From Prochlorococcus marinus str. MIT 9301 (GTDB lineage: Bacteria; Cyanobacteriota; Cyanobacteriia; PCC-6307; Cyanobiaceae): 64,000 nt of DNA. The notes under the pieces were generated by a model. It was given only the letters and a program-made list of their open reading frames with translations. It ran no database searches and had not been told where the DNA came from. Location of the stretch: contig NC_009091.1 in NCBI RefSeq assembly GCF_000015965.1, forward strand, positions 992,001 to 1,056,000, read 5' to 3'. This document shows positions 21,055 through 31,271 of the stretch, one piece after another. The stretch's first letter is position 1. Every line of letters starts with the position of its first letter. Both the position numbers and the translations under genes were made by a program.

Positions 21055-21963
21055 GTGAATTTCTGGGGGATTATAAATTTAAAGCTTTTATTAGATGTCT
21101 TATTTGCTGTTGGTTTCGGACTATTATTATTCTCTAGAGTAAAAGAACAACGGACATTATGGCTCCTAAGAGGATATTTGTTTTTAGTATCATCCGCATG
21201 GTTTATTCAAAGATATGCATACTTACCACTAACATCAAAATTAATTGATGCTGTAGTCCTCGCTTGCTCTCTCTCATTAGCGATCCTTTGGCAAGGAGAG
21301 TTAAGAAGATTAATGGAATTATTAGGTACTGGGAGGCTGGCTGTATTACTTGGGAATCCACCAAAGGAATTTAGAGCAACTTCAACTACCATTACTCAGT
21401 TAGTTGATACTGCAGGTAAACTCTCTCAAAATAGAAGAGGTGCTTTAATCGTTGTAGATTTGGGGAGTGATTTAAGACCTGAAGATTTTTTATATTCAGG
21501 CACCAATATTGAAGCACAATTATCAACTGACCTTTTAATAAATCTTTTTGCTACAGATACGCCTTTACATGATGGAGCAGTTCTTGTGAAAGGAAATAAA
21601 ATAATTTCTGCTGGCGTAATACTTCCTCTTTCAAGACAAGGAATAAGTAGATATGGCACAAGACATTTAGCAGCATTAGGAATTACAGAAAGATTTGACA
21701 GATGTATTTGTATTGTTGTTTCTGAAGAAACAGGTACGTTATCATTAGCAAACCAAGGCAAACTCGAGAGGCCAATAACCAGCAGCAGGTTACAAGAACT
21801 TCTCTCAAAATTGATTGGCAATCAAAACTCTATGGGAGCAAATAAAGCATCTTTAAGTAAAAATGTTTCGTCTCAAAAGACAGACTCGAGTGATAATATA
21901 ATCAGTGAAATTAATAAAAAAGAGTCAGAAAAATCAGAAATTTTTACTAACAAAAAGGATTAA
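21055..21963 (+). CDS. cdaA: Diadenylate cyclase (CdaA type), c-di-AMP synthase
   Basis: CdaA condenses two ATP into the second messenger cyclic di-AMP, which controls potassium and osmotic balance. The 302-residue protein has two or three N-terminal transmembrane helices (residues 1-85). The DAC domain carries the catalytic motifs: DTPLHDGAVLVKGN (DGA) near residue 170 and GTRHLAALGITE near residue 203. The canonical RHR is RHL here, which I believe is common in cyanobacteria. A Ser/Lys-rich tail of about 50 residues ends the protein. The start codon is GTG at 21055, the only plausible start upstream of the hydrophobic N-terminus. uppS starts 3 bases after the stop. Confidence 0.93.
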   Translation: MNFWGIINLKLLLDVLFAVGFGLLLFSRVKEQRTLWLLRGYLFLVSSAWFIQRYAYLPLTSKLIDAVVLACSLSLAILWQGELRRLMELLGTGRLAVLLGNPPKEFRATSTTITQLVDTAGKLSQNRRGALIVVDLGSDLRPEDFLYSGTNIEAQLSTDLLINLFATDTPLHDGAVLVKGNKIISAGVILPLSRQGISRYGTRHLAALGITERFDRCICIVVSEETGTLSLANQGKLERPITSSRLQELLSKLIGNQNSMGANKASLSKNVSSQKTDSSDNIISEINKKESEKSEIFTNKKD

Positions 21964-21966
21964 CTA

Positions 21967-22770
21967 ATGAGTTTAGAAAAAGTAATAGACGATAAAATTA
22001 CTGACTTATTAATGAAAATAGATAAGCAAAAATTGCCCAAGCATGTAGCAATAATTATGGACGGCAATGGGAGATGGGCGACTAGAAAAGGTTTACCCCG
22101 ATCATTTGGACATAAACAGGGAGTTAGTGTTTTAAAAAAAATTCTCAAAGCTGCAAAAAAATTAGGTTGTAAGGTAATTACTGTTTATGCTTTTTCAACA
22201 GAGAATTGGACAAGACCATCGAAAGAGGTCGATTTTCTCATAAATCTTTTTAGCGAAGTTTTAAAAAACGAAATTGATGAAATACATGAAGAATCAACAA
22301 AAATAAAATTCATTGGAGATTTAACTCCTTTCCCAAAAAATTTAAAAGAAATAATATCTAGTTCAGAATCACTTACTAAAAACAACAATAAATTTTTATT
22401 CAATGTTTGTGTTAATTACGGAGGTAGGCAAGAAATAGTAAAAGTTGCAAAAGAATTAGCATTAAAATCTTCTTCTGGGAAAATAAAGCCAAGTGAAATT
22501 AATGAAGAATTATTTAATTCAGAGCTATTAACAAGAGGAATTAAAGATCCAGAATTACTAATAAGAACAAGTGGTGAAAAAAGGATAAGTAATTTTTTAT
22601 TATGGCAATTAGCATATTCAGAAATTTATATATCTGAAGTCCTTTGGCCAGATTTCAATGAGCATGAATTTCTTAAAGCAATAATTGATTACCAATCAAG
22701 AAATAGACGTTTCGGCGGTATAGAATCATTACCAAATGAATCTTTTGCAGATTCTCAATATATTTCCTAA
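21967..22770 (+). CDS. uppS: Isoprenyl transferase (undecaprenyl diphosphate synthase)
   Basis: UppS extends farnesyl diphosphate with cis-isoprene units to give undecaprenyl diphosphate, the lipid carrier for peptidoglycan and polysaccharides. The 267-residue protein shows the cis-prenyltransferase signatures: [14 protein letters not shown] near residue 28 with the catalytic Asp, [11 protein letters not shown] near residue 72, and the C-terminal [20 protein letters not shown]. The frame is intact. It is closely packed after cdaA and 5 bases before bioB, so envelope synthesis and c-di-AMP production may be cotranscribed. Confidence 0.97.
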   Translation: MSLEKVIDDKITDLLMKIDKQKLPKHVAIIMDGNGRWATRKGLPRSFGHKQGVSVLKKILKAAKKLGCKVITVYAFSTENWTRPSKEVDFLINLFSEVLKNEIDEIHEESTKIKFIGDLTPFPKNLKEIISSSESLTKNNNKFLFNVCVNYGGRQEIVKVAKELALKSSSGKIKPSEINEELFNSELLTRGIKDPELLIRTSGEKRISNFLLWQLAYSEIYISEVLWPDFNEHEFLKAIIDYQSRNRRFGGIESLPNESFADSQYIS

Positions 22771-22775
22771 TAAAA

Positions 22776-23783
22776 ATGGCTAATTCGAATAATCAGTTAT
22801 TAAAAGAAATTAGGTACGATTGGAATAGGGAGGAGATATTGCAAATACTTAATATGCCTCTTATTGATTTAATGTGGGAAGCACAAATCGTTCACAGGAA
22901 ATTTAACAAATACGATATTCAATTAGCATCATTGTTCAGCGTAAAAACTGGTGGATGTGAGGAAAATTGTTCGTACTGTAGCCAATCGATTTATAGTGCT
23001 AGCGAAATCAAAAGTCATCCACAGTTTCAAGTTGAAGAAGTTTTAGCAAGAGCTAAAGTAGCAAAAAATGAGGGTGCAGATAGGTTTTGTATGGGTTGGG
23101 CGTGGAGAGAAATTAGAGATGGGAAATCTTTTAATGCAATGTTGGAGATGGTTAGCGGTGTAAGGGATTTAGGGATGGAAGCATGCGTTACTGCTGGGAT
23201 GCTTACAGAAGAACAAGCTTCCAGATTGGCTGATGCAGGTTTGACCGCCTATAACCACAATCTTGATACTAGTCCTGAGCATTATAAAAATATTATTACC
23301 ACTAGAACTTATCAAGACAGACTAGACACTATTAAAAGAGTAAGGAATGCAGGAATAAATGTTTGTTGTGGAGGAATAATAGGCTTGGGTGAAACTAATG
23401 GCGATAGAGCATCTCTTTTAGAAGTGCTTTCAAACATGAATCCACACCCTGAAAGTGTTCCTATAAATTCATTAGTAGCTATTGAAGGCACTGGTTTAGA
23501 AGATACTCAAGAAATTGATTCTATTGAAATGATAAGGATGATAGCTACAGCAAGAATTCTTATGCCTGAAAGTAAAATAAGACTAAGTGCAGGGAGAGAA
23601 AAGCTTACAAAAGAAGCCCAAATATTATGTTTTCAATGTGGGGCAAATTCAATTTTTTATGGAGATGAGTTACTCACAACTTCAAATCCATCTTTTCAAT
23701 CAGACAGAAAACTTCTTAAAGAGGTTGGAGTATCATTTAACAAAGATTTTGAAACTTGTGAAAAAACATTATCTTCTTTATGA
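22776..23783 (+). CDS. bioB: Biotin synthase
   Basis: BioB is a radical SAM enzyme that inserts sulfur into dethiobiotin. The 335-residue protein has the 4Fe-4S/SAM motif [11 protein letters not shown] near residue 54 (CxxxCxxC). It also has the [2Fe-2S] ligands expected of BioB in [16 protein letters not shown] surroundings, with NHNLDTSPE and [10 protein letters not shown], and the conserved Arg in RLSAGRE near residue 270. Length is normal. Its last four bases overlap the start of trhO (ATGA type), which suggests coupled translation. Confidence 0.97.
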
Positions 23784-24712
23784 AAGGCAAAAATTATAAA
23801 ATAGTTTCTCTTTACTCTTTCTTCCCATTTCAAGAAAACTTAATTCTTGATCTAAAAAATAAATTAATAGAAATCGAAAATGAAAACGATCTTTCGGGTT
23901 TATTTATTTTTGCTAATGAGGGCATTAATGGAACTATTTGTGCTGAGAAAAATGTAATTGATATTGTTATCAATTTAATTAATACATATACAGATAATAA
24001 AAATTTGAATATTAAAGTAAACTTTTCAAAAAACAAAGTCTTCAAAAAATTAAAAATAAAAATCAAGAAAGAAATAGTTACGATGGGAATCCCTGAAATA
24101 AACCCTTCAGAAAATAATGGGACCTATATTGACTCAGCTGATTGGAATAAGTTAATCAAAAATAAAAATACAATAGTCATTGATACTAGAAATCATTATG
24201 AGGTGTCTATAGGTACATTTCAGAACTCTATAAACCCAAATACAAAAAATTTTAGCGAATTTCCTAAGTGGGTAGATGATCATTTAGATACCCATTTAGA
24301 AAATAAAGATTCTACTAATATAGCAATGTTTTGTACCGGAGGAATAAGATGTGAAAAAGCTACTACTTTGCTGAAAAAGAAAGGTTATAAAAATGTCTAT
24401 CACCTACAAGGGGGCATTCTGCAATACCTTGATGATATACCAAAAGAAAAAAACTTATTTGAAGGTGAATGTTATGTTTTTGATAAAAGAGTTGCTTTAG
24501 ATCAAGAATTAGAAAAGGGCTCCTATTCGATTTGTCATGCATGTGGAATGCCAGTTTCAATTCAAGATCAAGAAAGGAAAGAATATAGAAAGGGTATCCA
24601 ATGTCATTTCTGCATAGATCAATTCAGTGAAGATGATAGGAAAAGGTTTGAAGAAAGACAAAAACAGATCGATAGATTAAAAGTGGAAAATCATAAAATC
24701 CATAAGGAATAA
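23780..24712 (+). CDS. trhO: Rhodanese-domain tRNA uridine(34) hydroxylase TrhO
   Basis: TrhO (formerly YceA) hydroxylates uridine 34 in tRNA wobble positions using oxygen. The 310-residue protein has an N-terminal acylphosphatase-like domain (residues 1-95). The rhodanese domain carries the active-site Cys loop [14 protein letters not shown] near residue 185, and a C-terminal Cys-rich patch follows ([13 protein letters not shown] and CHFCIDQF) that could bind metal. The start overlaps the bioB stop by four bases. Confidence 0.92.
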
Positions 24713-24723
24713 TTTTTAAAATC

Positions 24724-25224
24724 ATGAAGGTTGAAGAATTAGAAAAATTAGCAGGTGCCATTGGATTATTAATCAAAATTCAAGTTAGAGAAACTCTCGG
24801 ATTATGTTTTTTTAGAATCGTTATAGCAGAACAGAAAAATAACATAATTAAGATTTGGGCCGAAATGAAAGGTTGGACTTATTTAAATAAACAAGGTATT
24901 CAACTTGATACATTAAGAATCCTAAGTAAAGCTCCTGCCTTTGTTTCGGAATTAATATGGGCAACAACAATGGCTTGGGCAATTGAAAAAAAATCAAGCA
25001 ACAAAGTAAGACTTTTAGCTATTTTTGATAGTGAAGGTTATAGTAAAAAACTTACAAGATATTTCAAGTTAATAGGATTCAAAATTGTAAAAGAAGTTGG
25101 TTCTAGCCCAGAAGATCTTTTATTAAGATTGGTTTGGGGAGGGGCAGGTACACTTATGAACGGCGAATGTATATCCATATTGAAAAAACTTGAAAAGAAA
25201 CTCCCTTTAATTGAAGAAAGTTAA
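24724..25224 (+). CDS. Conserved cyanobacterial protein of unknown function
   Basis: A 166-residue soluble protein that I do not recognise beyond its looking conserved in cyanobacteria. It has an alpha/beta pattern: an N-terminal helix (VEELEKLAGAIGLLIKIQ), beta segments around CFFRIVIAEQ and IIKIWAEMKGW, and a central helix-strand unit KVRLLAIFDSEGYSKKLTRYFKLIGFKIVKEV that recalls the end of a GNAT fold. I see no catalytic motif. It follows trhO by 11 bases and may be the last gene of the lysA series. It overlaps the end of lipA by four bases tail to tail. Confidence 0.7.
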   Translation: MKVEELEKLAGAIGLLIKIQVRETLGLCFFRIVIAEQKNNIIKIWAEMKGWTYLNKQGIQLDTLRILSKAPAFVSELIWATTMAWAIEKKSSNKVRLLAIFDSEGYSKKLTRYFKLIGFKIVKEVGSSPEDLLLRLVWGGAGTLMNGECISILKKLEKKLPLIEES

Positions 25225-26120
25225 CCCGCGTGATAACTACTTCTAACTAAAGGGCCAGAAGATACTTTTTTGAATCCTAATTCCTTAGAGAAACGATATA
25301 AATATTGAAATTCTGATGGATCCCAATATTTCTTAACTGCCAAATGATTGAATGAGGGCCTTAAATATTGGCCAATTGTAATTTGATCACAATCTATTTT
25401 TTTAAGATCATAAATTGTATTTTTTATTTCATCCAATGTTTCCCCAAGTCCTAACATAATGCCTGATTTAGTTTGAATATGAGGAGCAATATCCTTTGAC
25501 TTTTCTAGTAAACTAAGGGATTTTTTGTAATTTGCACCCCTCCTAACTTCTTTTTGCAGTCTTTCAACAGTCTCAAGATTATGATTAAAGCATATTGGAT
25601 CTTTTTCTAAAATCATCTTCAATCTCTCAGTCTGAAGATTATTTGTTTCATCAAGATTTTTGCCTCCACCCCATAAATCAGGAGTTAGAACTTCAATTTT
25701 AATTGTTGAATCAATTTTTCTAATCTCATCAATTGTAGATATAAATAAATTTGCACCATGATCAGGGAGATCGTCTCTAGCTACAGATGTCAAAACAACA
25801 TATTTCAAATTTAGTACTTTCACAGCTTCAGCGACTTGAGTACATTCATCAATATTGATAGGACTTGGTCTCCCTTTATTTACCTGACAAAAAGCACATG
25901 AACGAGAACATATCGATCCACCCAGTAAGAAGGTGGCTGTTCCTGAGGCATAACATTCTGCTCTATTTGGACATCTTGCTTCTTCACAAATGGTATGAAT
26001 ATTTGATTTTTTGATGAGTGTTTGTATTTTTTCGAATTCTGAAGCTTTACTAATAGGAAATTTAATCCAAGAGGGAAGTCTTAAGATTTTTTCTTTCTTG
26101 ATTAGATTAATTTCTCTCAT
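25221..26120 (-). CDS. lipA: Lipoyl synthase
   Basis: LipA is a radical SAM enzyme that inserts two sulfur atoms into octanoyl groups on lipoyl domains. The 299-residue protein has the auxiliary cluster motif CEEARCPNRAEC near residue 40 (CxxxxCxxxxxC), the radical SAM motif CSRSCAFC near residue 72, and the C-terminal RSSYHAG ending in the conserved RSSY serine that binds the auxiliary cluster. It starts 3 bases after recR. Some cyanobacteria carry two lipA genes; the second is not in this window. Confidence 0.97.
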   Translation of the reverse strand: MREINLIKKEKILRLPSWIKFPISKASEFEKIQTLIKKSNIHTICEEARCPNRAECYASGTATFLLGGSICSRSCAFCQVNKGRPSPINIDECTQVAEAVKVLNLKYVVLTSVARDDLPDHGANLFISTIDEIRKIDSTIKIEVLTPDLWGGGKNLDETNNLQTERLKMILEKDPICFNHNLETVERLQKEVRRGANYKKSLSLLEKSKDIAPHIQTKSGIMLGLGETLDEIKNTIYDLKKIDCDQITIGQYLRPSFNHLAVKKYWDPSEFQYLYRFSKELGFKKVSSGPLVRSSYHAG

Positions 26121-26123
26121 TGT

Positions 26124-26723
26124 CTAATTTAGTTTTGTTCTACCTTCTAAGGCCCTTGCAAGTGTAACTTCATCCACATATTCAAGTTCACTGCCCATTG
26201 GAAGCCCATATGCAATCCTCGTAACTTTAGTAAAAGGAGCTAACAATTTTCCAATATAAAGACTTGTTGTATCTCCCTCAACACTTGGGGTCAATGCCAA
26301 TATGATCTCATCTATTTCAGACTTACTTACTCTTTCTACCAAGCTTCTTATTTCTAAGAGTTCAGGGCCAACAGAATCCATTGGGGATATTAAACCACCA
26401 ATAACATGGTAAACACCTTTAAATTCTCTGGCGCGCTCCAAAGCAAGTAAATCTTTTGTTTCTGCTACTACACAGATTAGTTTTTGATTTCTTTCAGTAT
26501 TTCTACATATTTCGCATTCATCTTCTGAAGTCAAATTGAAACATTTTTTGCAACGACCCACATTACTATGTGCTTCTAACAGAGCCTTTGAAAATTCTCT
26601 TATTGTGCTTTCAGGTTGTTTTAAAATAAACAGGGCTAATCGTTGCGCTGTTCTTGGACCAATCCCTGGGAATTTCTCAAAATGACCGATTAATTTTGAA
26701 AGTGGTTTGGTATAAGTAATCAA
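26124..26723 (-). CDS. recR: Recombination protein RecR
   Basis: RecR works with RecF and RecO to load RecA on gapped DNA. The 199-residue protein matches the normal length: an N-terminal helix-hairpin-helix ([17 protein letters not shown]), a zinc finger [16 protein letters not shown] near residue 57, a Toprim domain starting [14 protein letters not shown] near residue 83, and the C-terminal Walker B-like ALEGR region. It is cotranscribed with lipA. Confidence 0.97.
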   Translation of the reverse strand: MITYTKPLSKLIGHFEKFPGIGPRTAQRLALFILKQPESTIREFSKALLEAHSNVGRCKKCFNLTSEDECEICRNTERNQKLICVVAETKDLLALERAREFKGVYHVIGGLISPMDSVGPELLEIRSLVERVSKSEIDEIILALTPSVEGDTTSLYIGKLLAPFTKVTRIAYGLPMGSELEYVDEVTLARALEGRTKLN

Positions 26724-26826
26724 AATTAAACTATTTCTAGAGATAATTTAGACGCAAAATTCCGAATTGCCATAATTGTTTGCTTTTAATGTCTTATTAT
26801 GTTTTTAGTTAGTAATTTCAAACAAA

Positions 26827-27384
26827 ATGAAAAATATTAAATTTAACCCTTTCAAATATTTATTTTTGGTTTTTTTATGCTTAACACTGAGTGCTTGTAG
26901 TGGCGGATTAAATGCGGGATTAGAAGCTTATCAAAGTCCAGACGGTAGATATGCCTTTTTGTACCCAACAGGATGGACTAGAGTAAAAGTCGATGGAGGA
27001 CCTGAAATTATTTATCATGATTTAATAAATAGTAATGAGACCTTAAGTTTAGTTATTTCTGATGTCAATAGAGAGGTTCAATTAGAGCAATTAGGAAGCC
27101 CAAGTGAAGTAGGTCAAACATTAATTGATAAAGTCATTGCTCCCGAAGGTTCTGGTAGAGAGGTAAAACTGATAAATGCCAATAAGAGGGAGACATCCGA
27201 TCATATTTTCTATGATTTAGAATATGAATTAAATTTAAATGAACAGGCAAGACATGAATTAGCTACTGTAGTAATTGATAGAGGAACACTATACACTTTC
27301 GCTGTTGGAACAAATGAAGAAAGGTGGAATAAAGTTGACAGTATGTTTAGTAATGTAATTGAATCATTTAACTTCTTAATATAG
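26827..27384 (+). CDS. psbP: Photosystem II oxygen-evolving complex protein PsbP (CyanoP), lipoprotein
   Basis: CyanoP is a lumenal lipoprotein that assists photosystem II assembly near the Mn cluster. The 185-residue protein has a lipoprotein signal (KYLFLVFLCLTLSACSGG) with the lipobox LSAC, so the mature N-terminus is Cys at about residue 24. The PsbP family opening YQSPDGRYAFLYPTGWTRVKV follows directly. The rest forms the PsbP beta fold and ends FSNVIESFNFLI. It is a single gene with its own promoter in the 103-base spacer and is convergent with the ABC exporter. Confidence 0.95.
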   Translation: MKNIKFNPFKYLFLVFLCLTLSACSGGLNAGLEAYQSPDGRYAFLYPTGWTRVKVDGGPEIIYHDLINSNETLSLVISDVNREVQLEQLGSPSEVGQTLIDKVIAPEGSGREVKLINANKRETSDHIFYDLEYELNLNEQARHELATVVIDRGTLYTFAVGTNEERWNKVDSMFSNVIESFNFLI

Positions 27385-27398
27385 TTTAGAAATTCATA

Positions 27399-29171
27399 CT
27401 AGATTCCTACTTGAACATTCCACAAATCAGCATATATTTTGTTCTGATCTAGTAGTTTTTCATGTTTTCCGCTTTCAACTATTTTACCTTTATCAATAAC
27501 TAGAATATTATCCGCATTTTTTATAGTGCTTAATCTATGAGCTATTACTATAGTTGTTCTTTCTTTTGTGATTTTAGATAACGATTTTTGGATTAAAGCC
27601 TCTGTTTCATTATCAACTGAAGCTGTGGCTTCATCTAATATTAATATTGGAGCATCCTTTAAAACAGCTCTCGCCAAGGCAATTCTTTGACGTTGCCCTC
27701 CTGAGAGCCTTTGGCCCCTTTCCCCCACTATAGTTTTATAACCATCTGGTAATTGTTCAATAAATTCATGGGCTTCCGCAATCTTTGAAGATTTGATAAT
27801 ATCTTTAAGACTTGGATTGATTGAGCCATAAGCAATATTTTCTTGTACACTGCCATGAAATAAATAAGTATCTTGACTTACTAAAGAGATACACTTTCTT
27901 AAATCCCTCAAATTTATTTCTTTAATAGAAACCCCATCCAAGGTTATTGAACCATTATTACTATCATAAATTCTAAGTAGTAGTTTTATTATTGTACTTT
28001 TCCCAGAACCTGTTAAACCAACAATTCCTAATGTTGAGTTTTTTTCAATTGTGAAATTTATGTTTTTTAAAGTTAAATCTCGTCCAGGATAATTAAAATT
28101 TACATTATTAAAAATAATTTCTCCTTTGATATCTTTAGGTTCAATTTTTATTTTTCCATCTTTTATTTTTATAGGCGTATCTATGAGATCAATTACTCTA
28201 TCTATTGAAGCCATAGATCTCTGAAAATCATCTAAAACATGCCCCAAAGTAGTTAAAGGCCATAATAGTCTTTGTGTAATAAACACTAAAAAACTATAAG
28301 TACCTACATCAAGTGACTTATTCCAAGTTTGGAACCCTCCAATTAATAGAATCGCTATAAAAGCAAATAAAATTGCAAATCTTATGAGAGGGATAAAAGC
28401 AGAAGATAATTTTATTGCAGCCTTATTACTTCTTTGATAATCGAGACTTTCTTTATTTAATCTATTTAGTTCCCATTTTTCTTTAGTAAAACTTTTTATG
28501 GTTAGAATTCCACTTAGATTATTATTTAGCCTAGATGCCAACAGTCCAGCTTTATTTCTAACATCTCTGTATTTTGGAGCAAGCTTCCTTTGAAATTTAA
28601 TTGATCCTAAAAATATAATTGGAATAGGAAAGAAAGCAAATAAAGCGATTTTTGGAGCGACAAAAATCATAGTGCCCCCAATTATTAAGACAGTTATAAA
28701 TAACTGAATAATCTGATTAGCCCCTTGGTCTAGAAATCTCTCAAGTTGATTTATATCATCATTCAAAATAGATAATAGCCTTCCAGTATTATCATTTTCA
28801 AAAAAATCCATATCTAATTCCTGGATATGTTCATAAGCTTTTATTCTTAATTTATGTTGCGATAACTGAGCCAAATTTCTCCATAAAATCGAATATAAAT
28901 ATTCAAAGGAGGATTCACCAGACCAAACTATTCCTGAAGCAAATGCAAGAAAAATCAATTGTGCTGGAACTTCTTTTATTCCAAAACCAGCAATCCATGA
29001 ATTCTGTTCCTTAACAACGATATCCACTGCAAGACCAATTATTACAGGGGGAGCTAAATCTAATATTTTATTAATTATGGAACTAAGAAAAGCAAAAAAT
29101 AGTAAGCTTCTTTCCTCAATCAGATTTAAATAAAGTCTAATTATTGGATTTTGATTGTTCTTAGACCTCAT
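27399..29171 (-). CDS. ABC transporter, fused permease and ATPase (MsbA/lipid-exporter type)
   Basis: A 590-residue half-transporter of the exporter class: six transmembrane helices over residues 15-310, then a nucleotide-binding domain with Walker A GLTGSGKSTI near residue 380, signature LSGGQRQRIALARA near residue 485, Walker B ILILDEATASVD and switch His in IVIAHRLSTI. It would work as a homodimer in the membrane. Lipid or lipopolysaccharide flipping is the common role of this subgroup, but multidrug or peptide export cannot be excluded. It is the last gene of the minus-strand series from deaD. Confidence 0.92.
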   Translation of the reverse strand: MRSKNNQNPIIRLYLNLIEERSLLFFAFLSSIINKILDLAPPVIIGLAVDIVVKEQNSWIAGFGIKEVPAQLIFLAFASGIVWSGESSFEYLYSILWRNLAQLSQHKLRIKAYEHIQELDMDFFENDNTGRLLSILNDDINQLERFLDQGANQIIQLFITVLIIGGTMIFVAPKIALFAFFPIPIIFLGSIKFQRKLAPKYRDVRNKAGLLASRLNNNLSGILTIKSFTKEKWELNRLNKESLDYQRSNKAAIKLSSAFIPLIRFAILFAFIAILLIGGFQTWNKSLDVGTYSFLVFITQRLLWPLTTLGHVLDDFQRSMASIDRVIDLIDTPIKIKDGKIKIEPKDIKGEIIFNNVNFNYPGRDLTLKNINFTIEKNSTLGIVGLTGSGKSTIIKLLLRIYDSNNGSITLDGVSIKEINLRDLRKCISLVSQDTYLFHGSVQENIAYGSINPSLKDIIKSSKIAEAHEFIEQLPDGYKTIVGERGQRLSGGQRQRIALARAVLKDAPILILDEATASVDNETEALIQKSLSKITKERTTIVIAHRLSTIKNADNILVIDKGKIVESGKHEKLLDQNKIYADLWNVQVGI

Positions 29172-29182
29172 AAAAATAATAA

Positions 29183-29476
29183 TTAAATTTTAGTATTATG
29201 ATTTAAATTTTCTTTAGTTTCTAATTTACATTTTGTTTTTGCATCTTGATGACTTGCAGTTTGCATAAATTCTTCGTAGTAACAATCACAAGTTCCATTC
29301 GCAATTTCTTCACTATATACCATTTCTGCTTTCATCATCTCCTCTTTGACACTCTGAAGACAAAATAATTTTATAATTGAATTTTGTTTTGTTTGAGCTA
29401 AATAATAACTATTAAAGGAGTTGAATAGTATTATCAGATTCACAACAAAAAAGAAATTATATTTGCCAGCTTTCAT
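29183..29476 (-). CDS. Small exported cysteine-containing hypothetical protein
   Basis: A 97-residue protein of unknown function. Residues 1-27 form a signal peptide or membrane anchor (NFFFVVNLIILFNSFNSYYLA). The mature part is acidic and Lys-rich with four Cys (FCLQS, GTCDCYYEE, TKCKLE). The CDC pair could bind metal or form a disulfide in the periplasm. It lies 9 bases after deaD and 11 bases before the ABC exporter, so cotranscription is likely. Confidence 0.65.
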   Translation of the reverse strand: MKAGKYNFFFVVNLIILFNSFNSYYLAQTKQNSIIKLFCLQSVKEEMMKAEMVYSEEIANGTCDCYYEEFMQTASHQDAKTKCKLETKENLNHNTKI

Positions 29477-29485
29477 TCTGTATCA

Positions 29486-31267
29486 CTAGTTTCTTACTTT
29501 AATTTTTTTTAATTTATTTTTAGTTTCTCTATGCAGATCTCTTGGTAAATCTACCAAACTGTAATCATTAAAAATCTGTATCTTACCTATGGATCTACCA
29601 TTTATATTAGTTGAATTACAGATTGAGGATATAATATTTGCAACTCTAACTCCATCAAATTTACCAAAGTTAAATTTGTAGGTTTCAAAAGAATCATTTT
29701 GATAATTATTTCTTCTACTTGAATTTCTCATACGGTTATTATTATTTCTATTTGATCTATTTCGATCAGTATTATTTTGTTTATTAATCCAAGAATCATC
29801 GTCATTAACAAAAAATGATTTATTACCTATTACTAAATTAATAGCCGCCATTGCAATATTTGAGTCATCCATAGAGTATTTTTCTTTTAAATTATCTAGT
29901 ACATCAATAATCAAAGCTTTATTTTCTTCATTTTCATCTTTAGCTAAAGAACTCTCATTAAAACTATCTATAAGTTTCTCCATCCTTTTTTCATTTATTA
30001 TTTTATTACTTGGTATATTAATTTCTTCAATCTTGGTTCTTGTTGAATTTTCTAAGTTTCTTAGAAAATGTTTTTCTCTTAGATTAACGAATAAAATTGC
30101 TTCTCCTGATCTGCCTGCCCTTCCAGTTCTTCCAATTCTATGAGTATATGTTTCCTTGTCAAAAGGAAAATCGTAATTAACAACAAGTTTTATCCTCTCA
30201 ACATCTAATCCCCTAGCTGCGACATCAGTTGCAACAAGAATATTAATAAATCCTTTTTTCAATCTATCTACAGTATTTTCTCTTTGATTTTGAGGTATAT
30301 CTCCATTAAGTACTGCCACAGTATGACCTGAATTCTCTAAAGCTTCAGCGATTGAAGTAGTAAGTAGTTTTGTCCTAACAAAAATAATTACTCCCTCGTT
30401 ATTAAGTTCTAGTATTCTTTTTAAAGCATCTAACTTATGATGTCTTTGAACATATAGAAATTTTTGAGAAATTAATTGAGTTTCTTTTTTGACACTTTTG
30501 ATTAATATTTCGGCGGGATCATTTAGATATTTTTTTGCTATATTTCTTATCTCATTAGGCATTGTTGCTGAAAACAATACCATCTGCTTATTTTCCGGAA
30601 GTTGATCTATTATCCATTCAATATCTTCAAGAAAACCCATATTTAACATTTCATCTGCCTCATCTAAAACAAGACAATTTATATCTTTAATTTTAAAAGT
30701 ACCCTGCCTTATATGATCCATTATTCGGCCTGGGGTCCCAACTACTACGTCAACTTTTCTTTTTAATGCAGAAATTTGATTTCGATAGTCGGTACCTCCA
30801 TATATTGCAACCGTCTTAAAATTACTAGATTCAGAACTATAACTTTTAAAGGATTCTGCCACTTGAGTTGCTAATTCTCTTGTAGGAGTCATAACTAAAA
30901 CCTTGGCATTTAATTCTTTATTATCTGTAAGTTTTTCTATTAATGGTAATGCGAAAGCTGCAGTCTTTCCTGTTCCTGTTTGTGCTTGGCCTAATAAATC
31001 CCTGCCTAACATTAGTTCGGGAATTGCAGCTTTTTGGATGGGAGTTGGATTTTTATATCCTTTATTTATTAACGAGTTTAAGATCGATTGATTAAACCCA
31101 AATTCGAGAAATCCATTGTCATTATCTTCTCCCTTAGATACTTCCAATAGTTGAGATTCAATTTCTTTTTTGTTATCTAAGTTCTTGAACTCTAGTAGAG
31201 AAGAATCGTCATTCTGAGAGTTTTCCTGCTCACTACCAAGAGAGTTACTATCTTTTTTAAAAGCCAT
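29486..31267 (-). CDS. deaD: DEAD-box ATP-dependent RNA helicase
   Basis: DeaD/CrhR-type helicases unwind structured RNA, help ribosome assembly and are induced by cold. The 593-residue protein shows every core motif: Q motif GYKNPTPIQ near residue 71, Walker A AQTGTGKTAAF, PTRELA, Walker B VLDEADEML, SATMP, and the helicase C motifs VATDVAARGLDV and HRIGRTGRAG. After residue 480 there is an Asn/Arg-rich low-complexity stretch and a DbpA-type RNA-binding domain ending FGKFDGVRVANIISSIC. A perfect 10-bp hairpin lies 4 bases before the ATG (separate entry). Confidence 0.96.
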   Translation of the reverse strand: MAFKKDSNSLGSEQENSQNDDSSLLEFKNLDNKKEIESQLLEVSKGEDNDNGFLEFGFNQSILNSLINKGYKNPTPIQKAAIPELMLGRDLLGQAQTGTGKTAAFALPLIEKLTDNKELNAKVLVMTPTRELATQVAESFKSYSSESSNFKTVAIYGGTDYRNQISALKRKVDVVVGTPGRIMDHIRQGTFKIKDINCLVLDEADEMLNMGFLEDIEWIIDQLPENKQMVLFSATMPNEIRNIAKKYLNDPAEILIKSVKKETQLISQKFLYVQRHHKLDALKRILELNNEGVIIFVRTKLLTTSIAEALENSGHTVAVLNGDIPQNQRENTVDRLKKGFINILVATDVAARGLDVERIKLVVNYDFPFDKETYTHRIGRTGRAGRSGEAILFVNLREKHFLRNLENSTRTKIEEINIPSNKIINEKRMEKLIDSFNESSLAKDENEENKALIIDVLDNLKEKYSMDDSNIAMAAINLVIGNKSFFVNDDDSWINKQNNTDRNRSNRNNNNRMRNSSRRNNYQNDSFETYKFNFGKFDGVRVANIISSICNSTNINGRSIGKIQIFNDYSLVDLPRDLHRETKNKLKKIKVRN

Positions 31268-31271
31268 TTTA

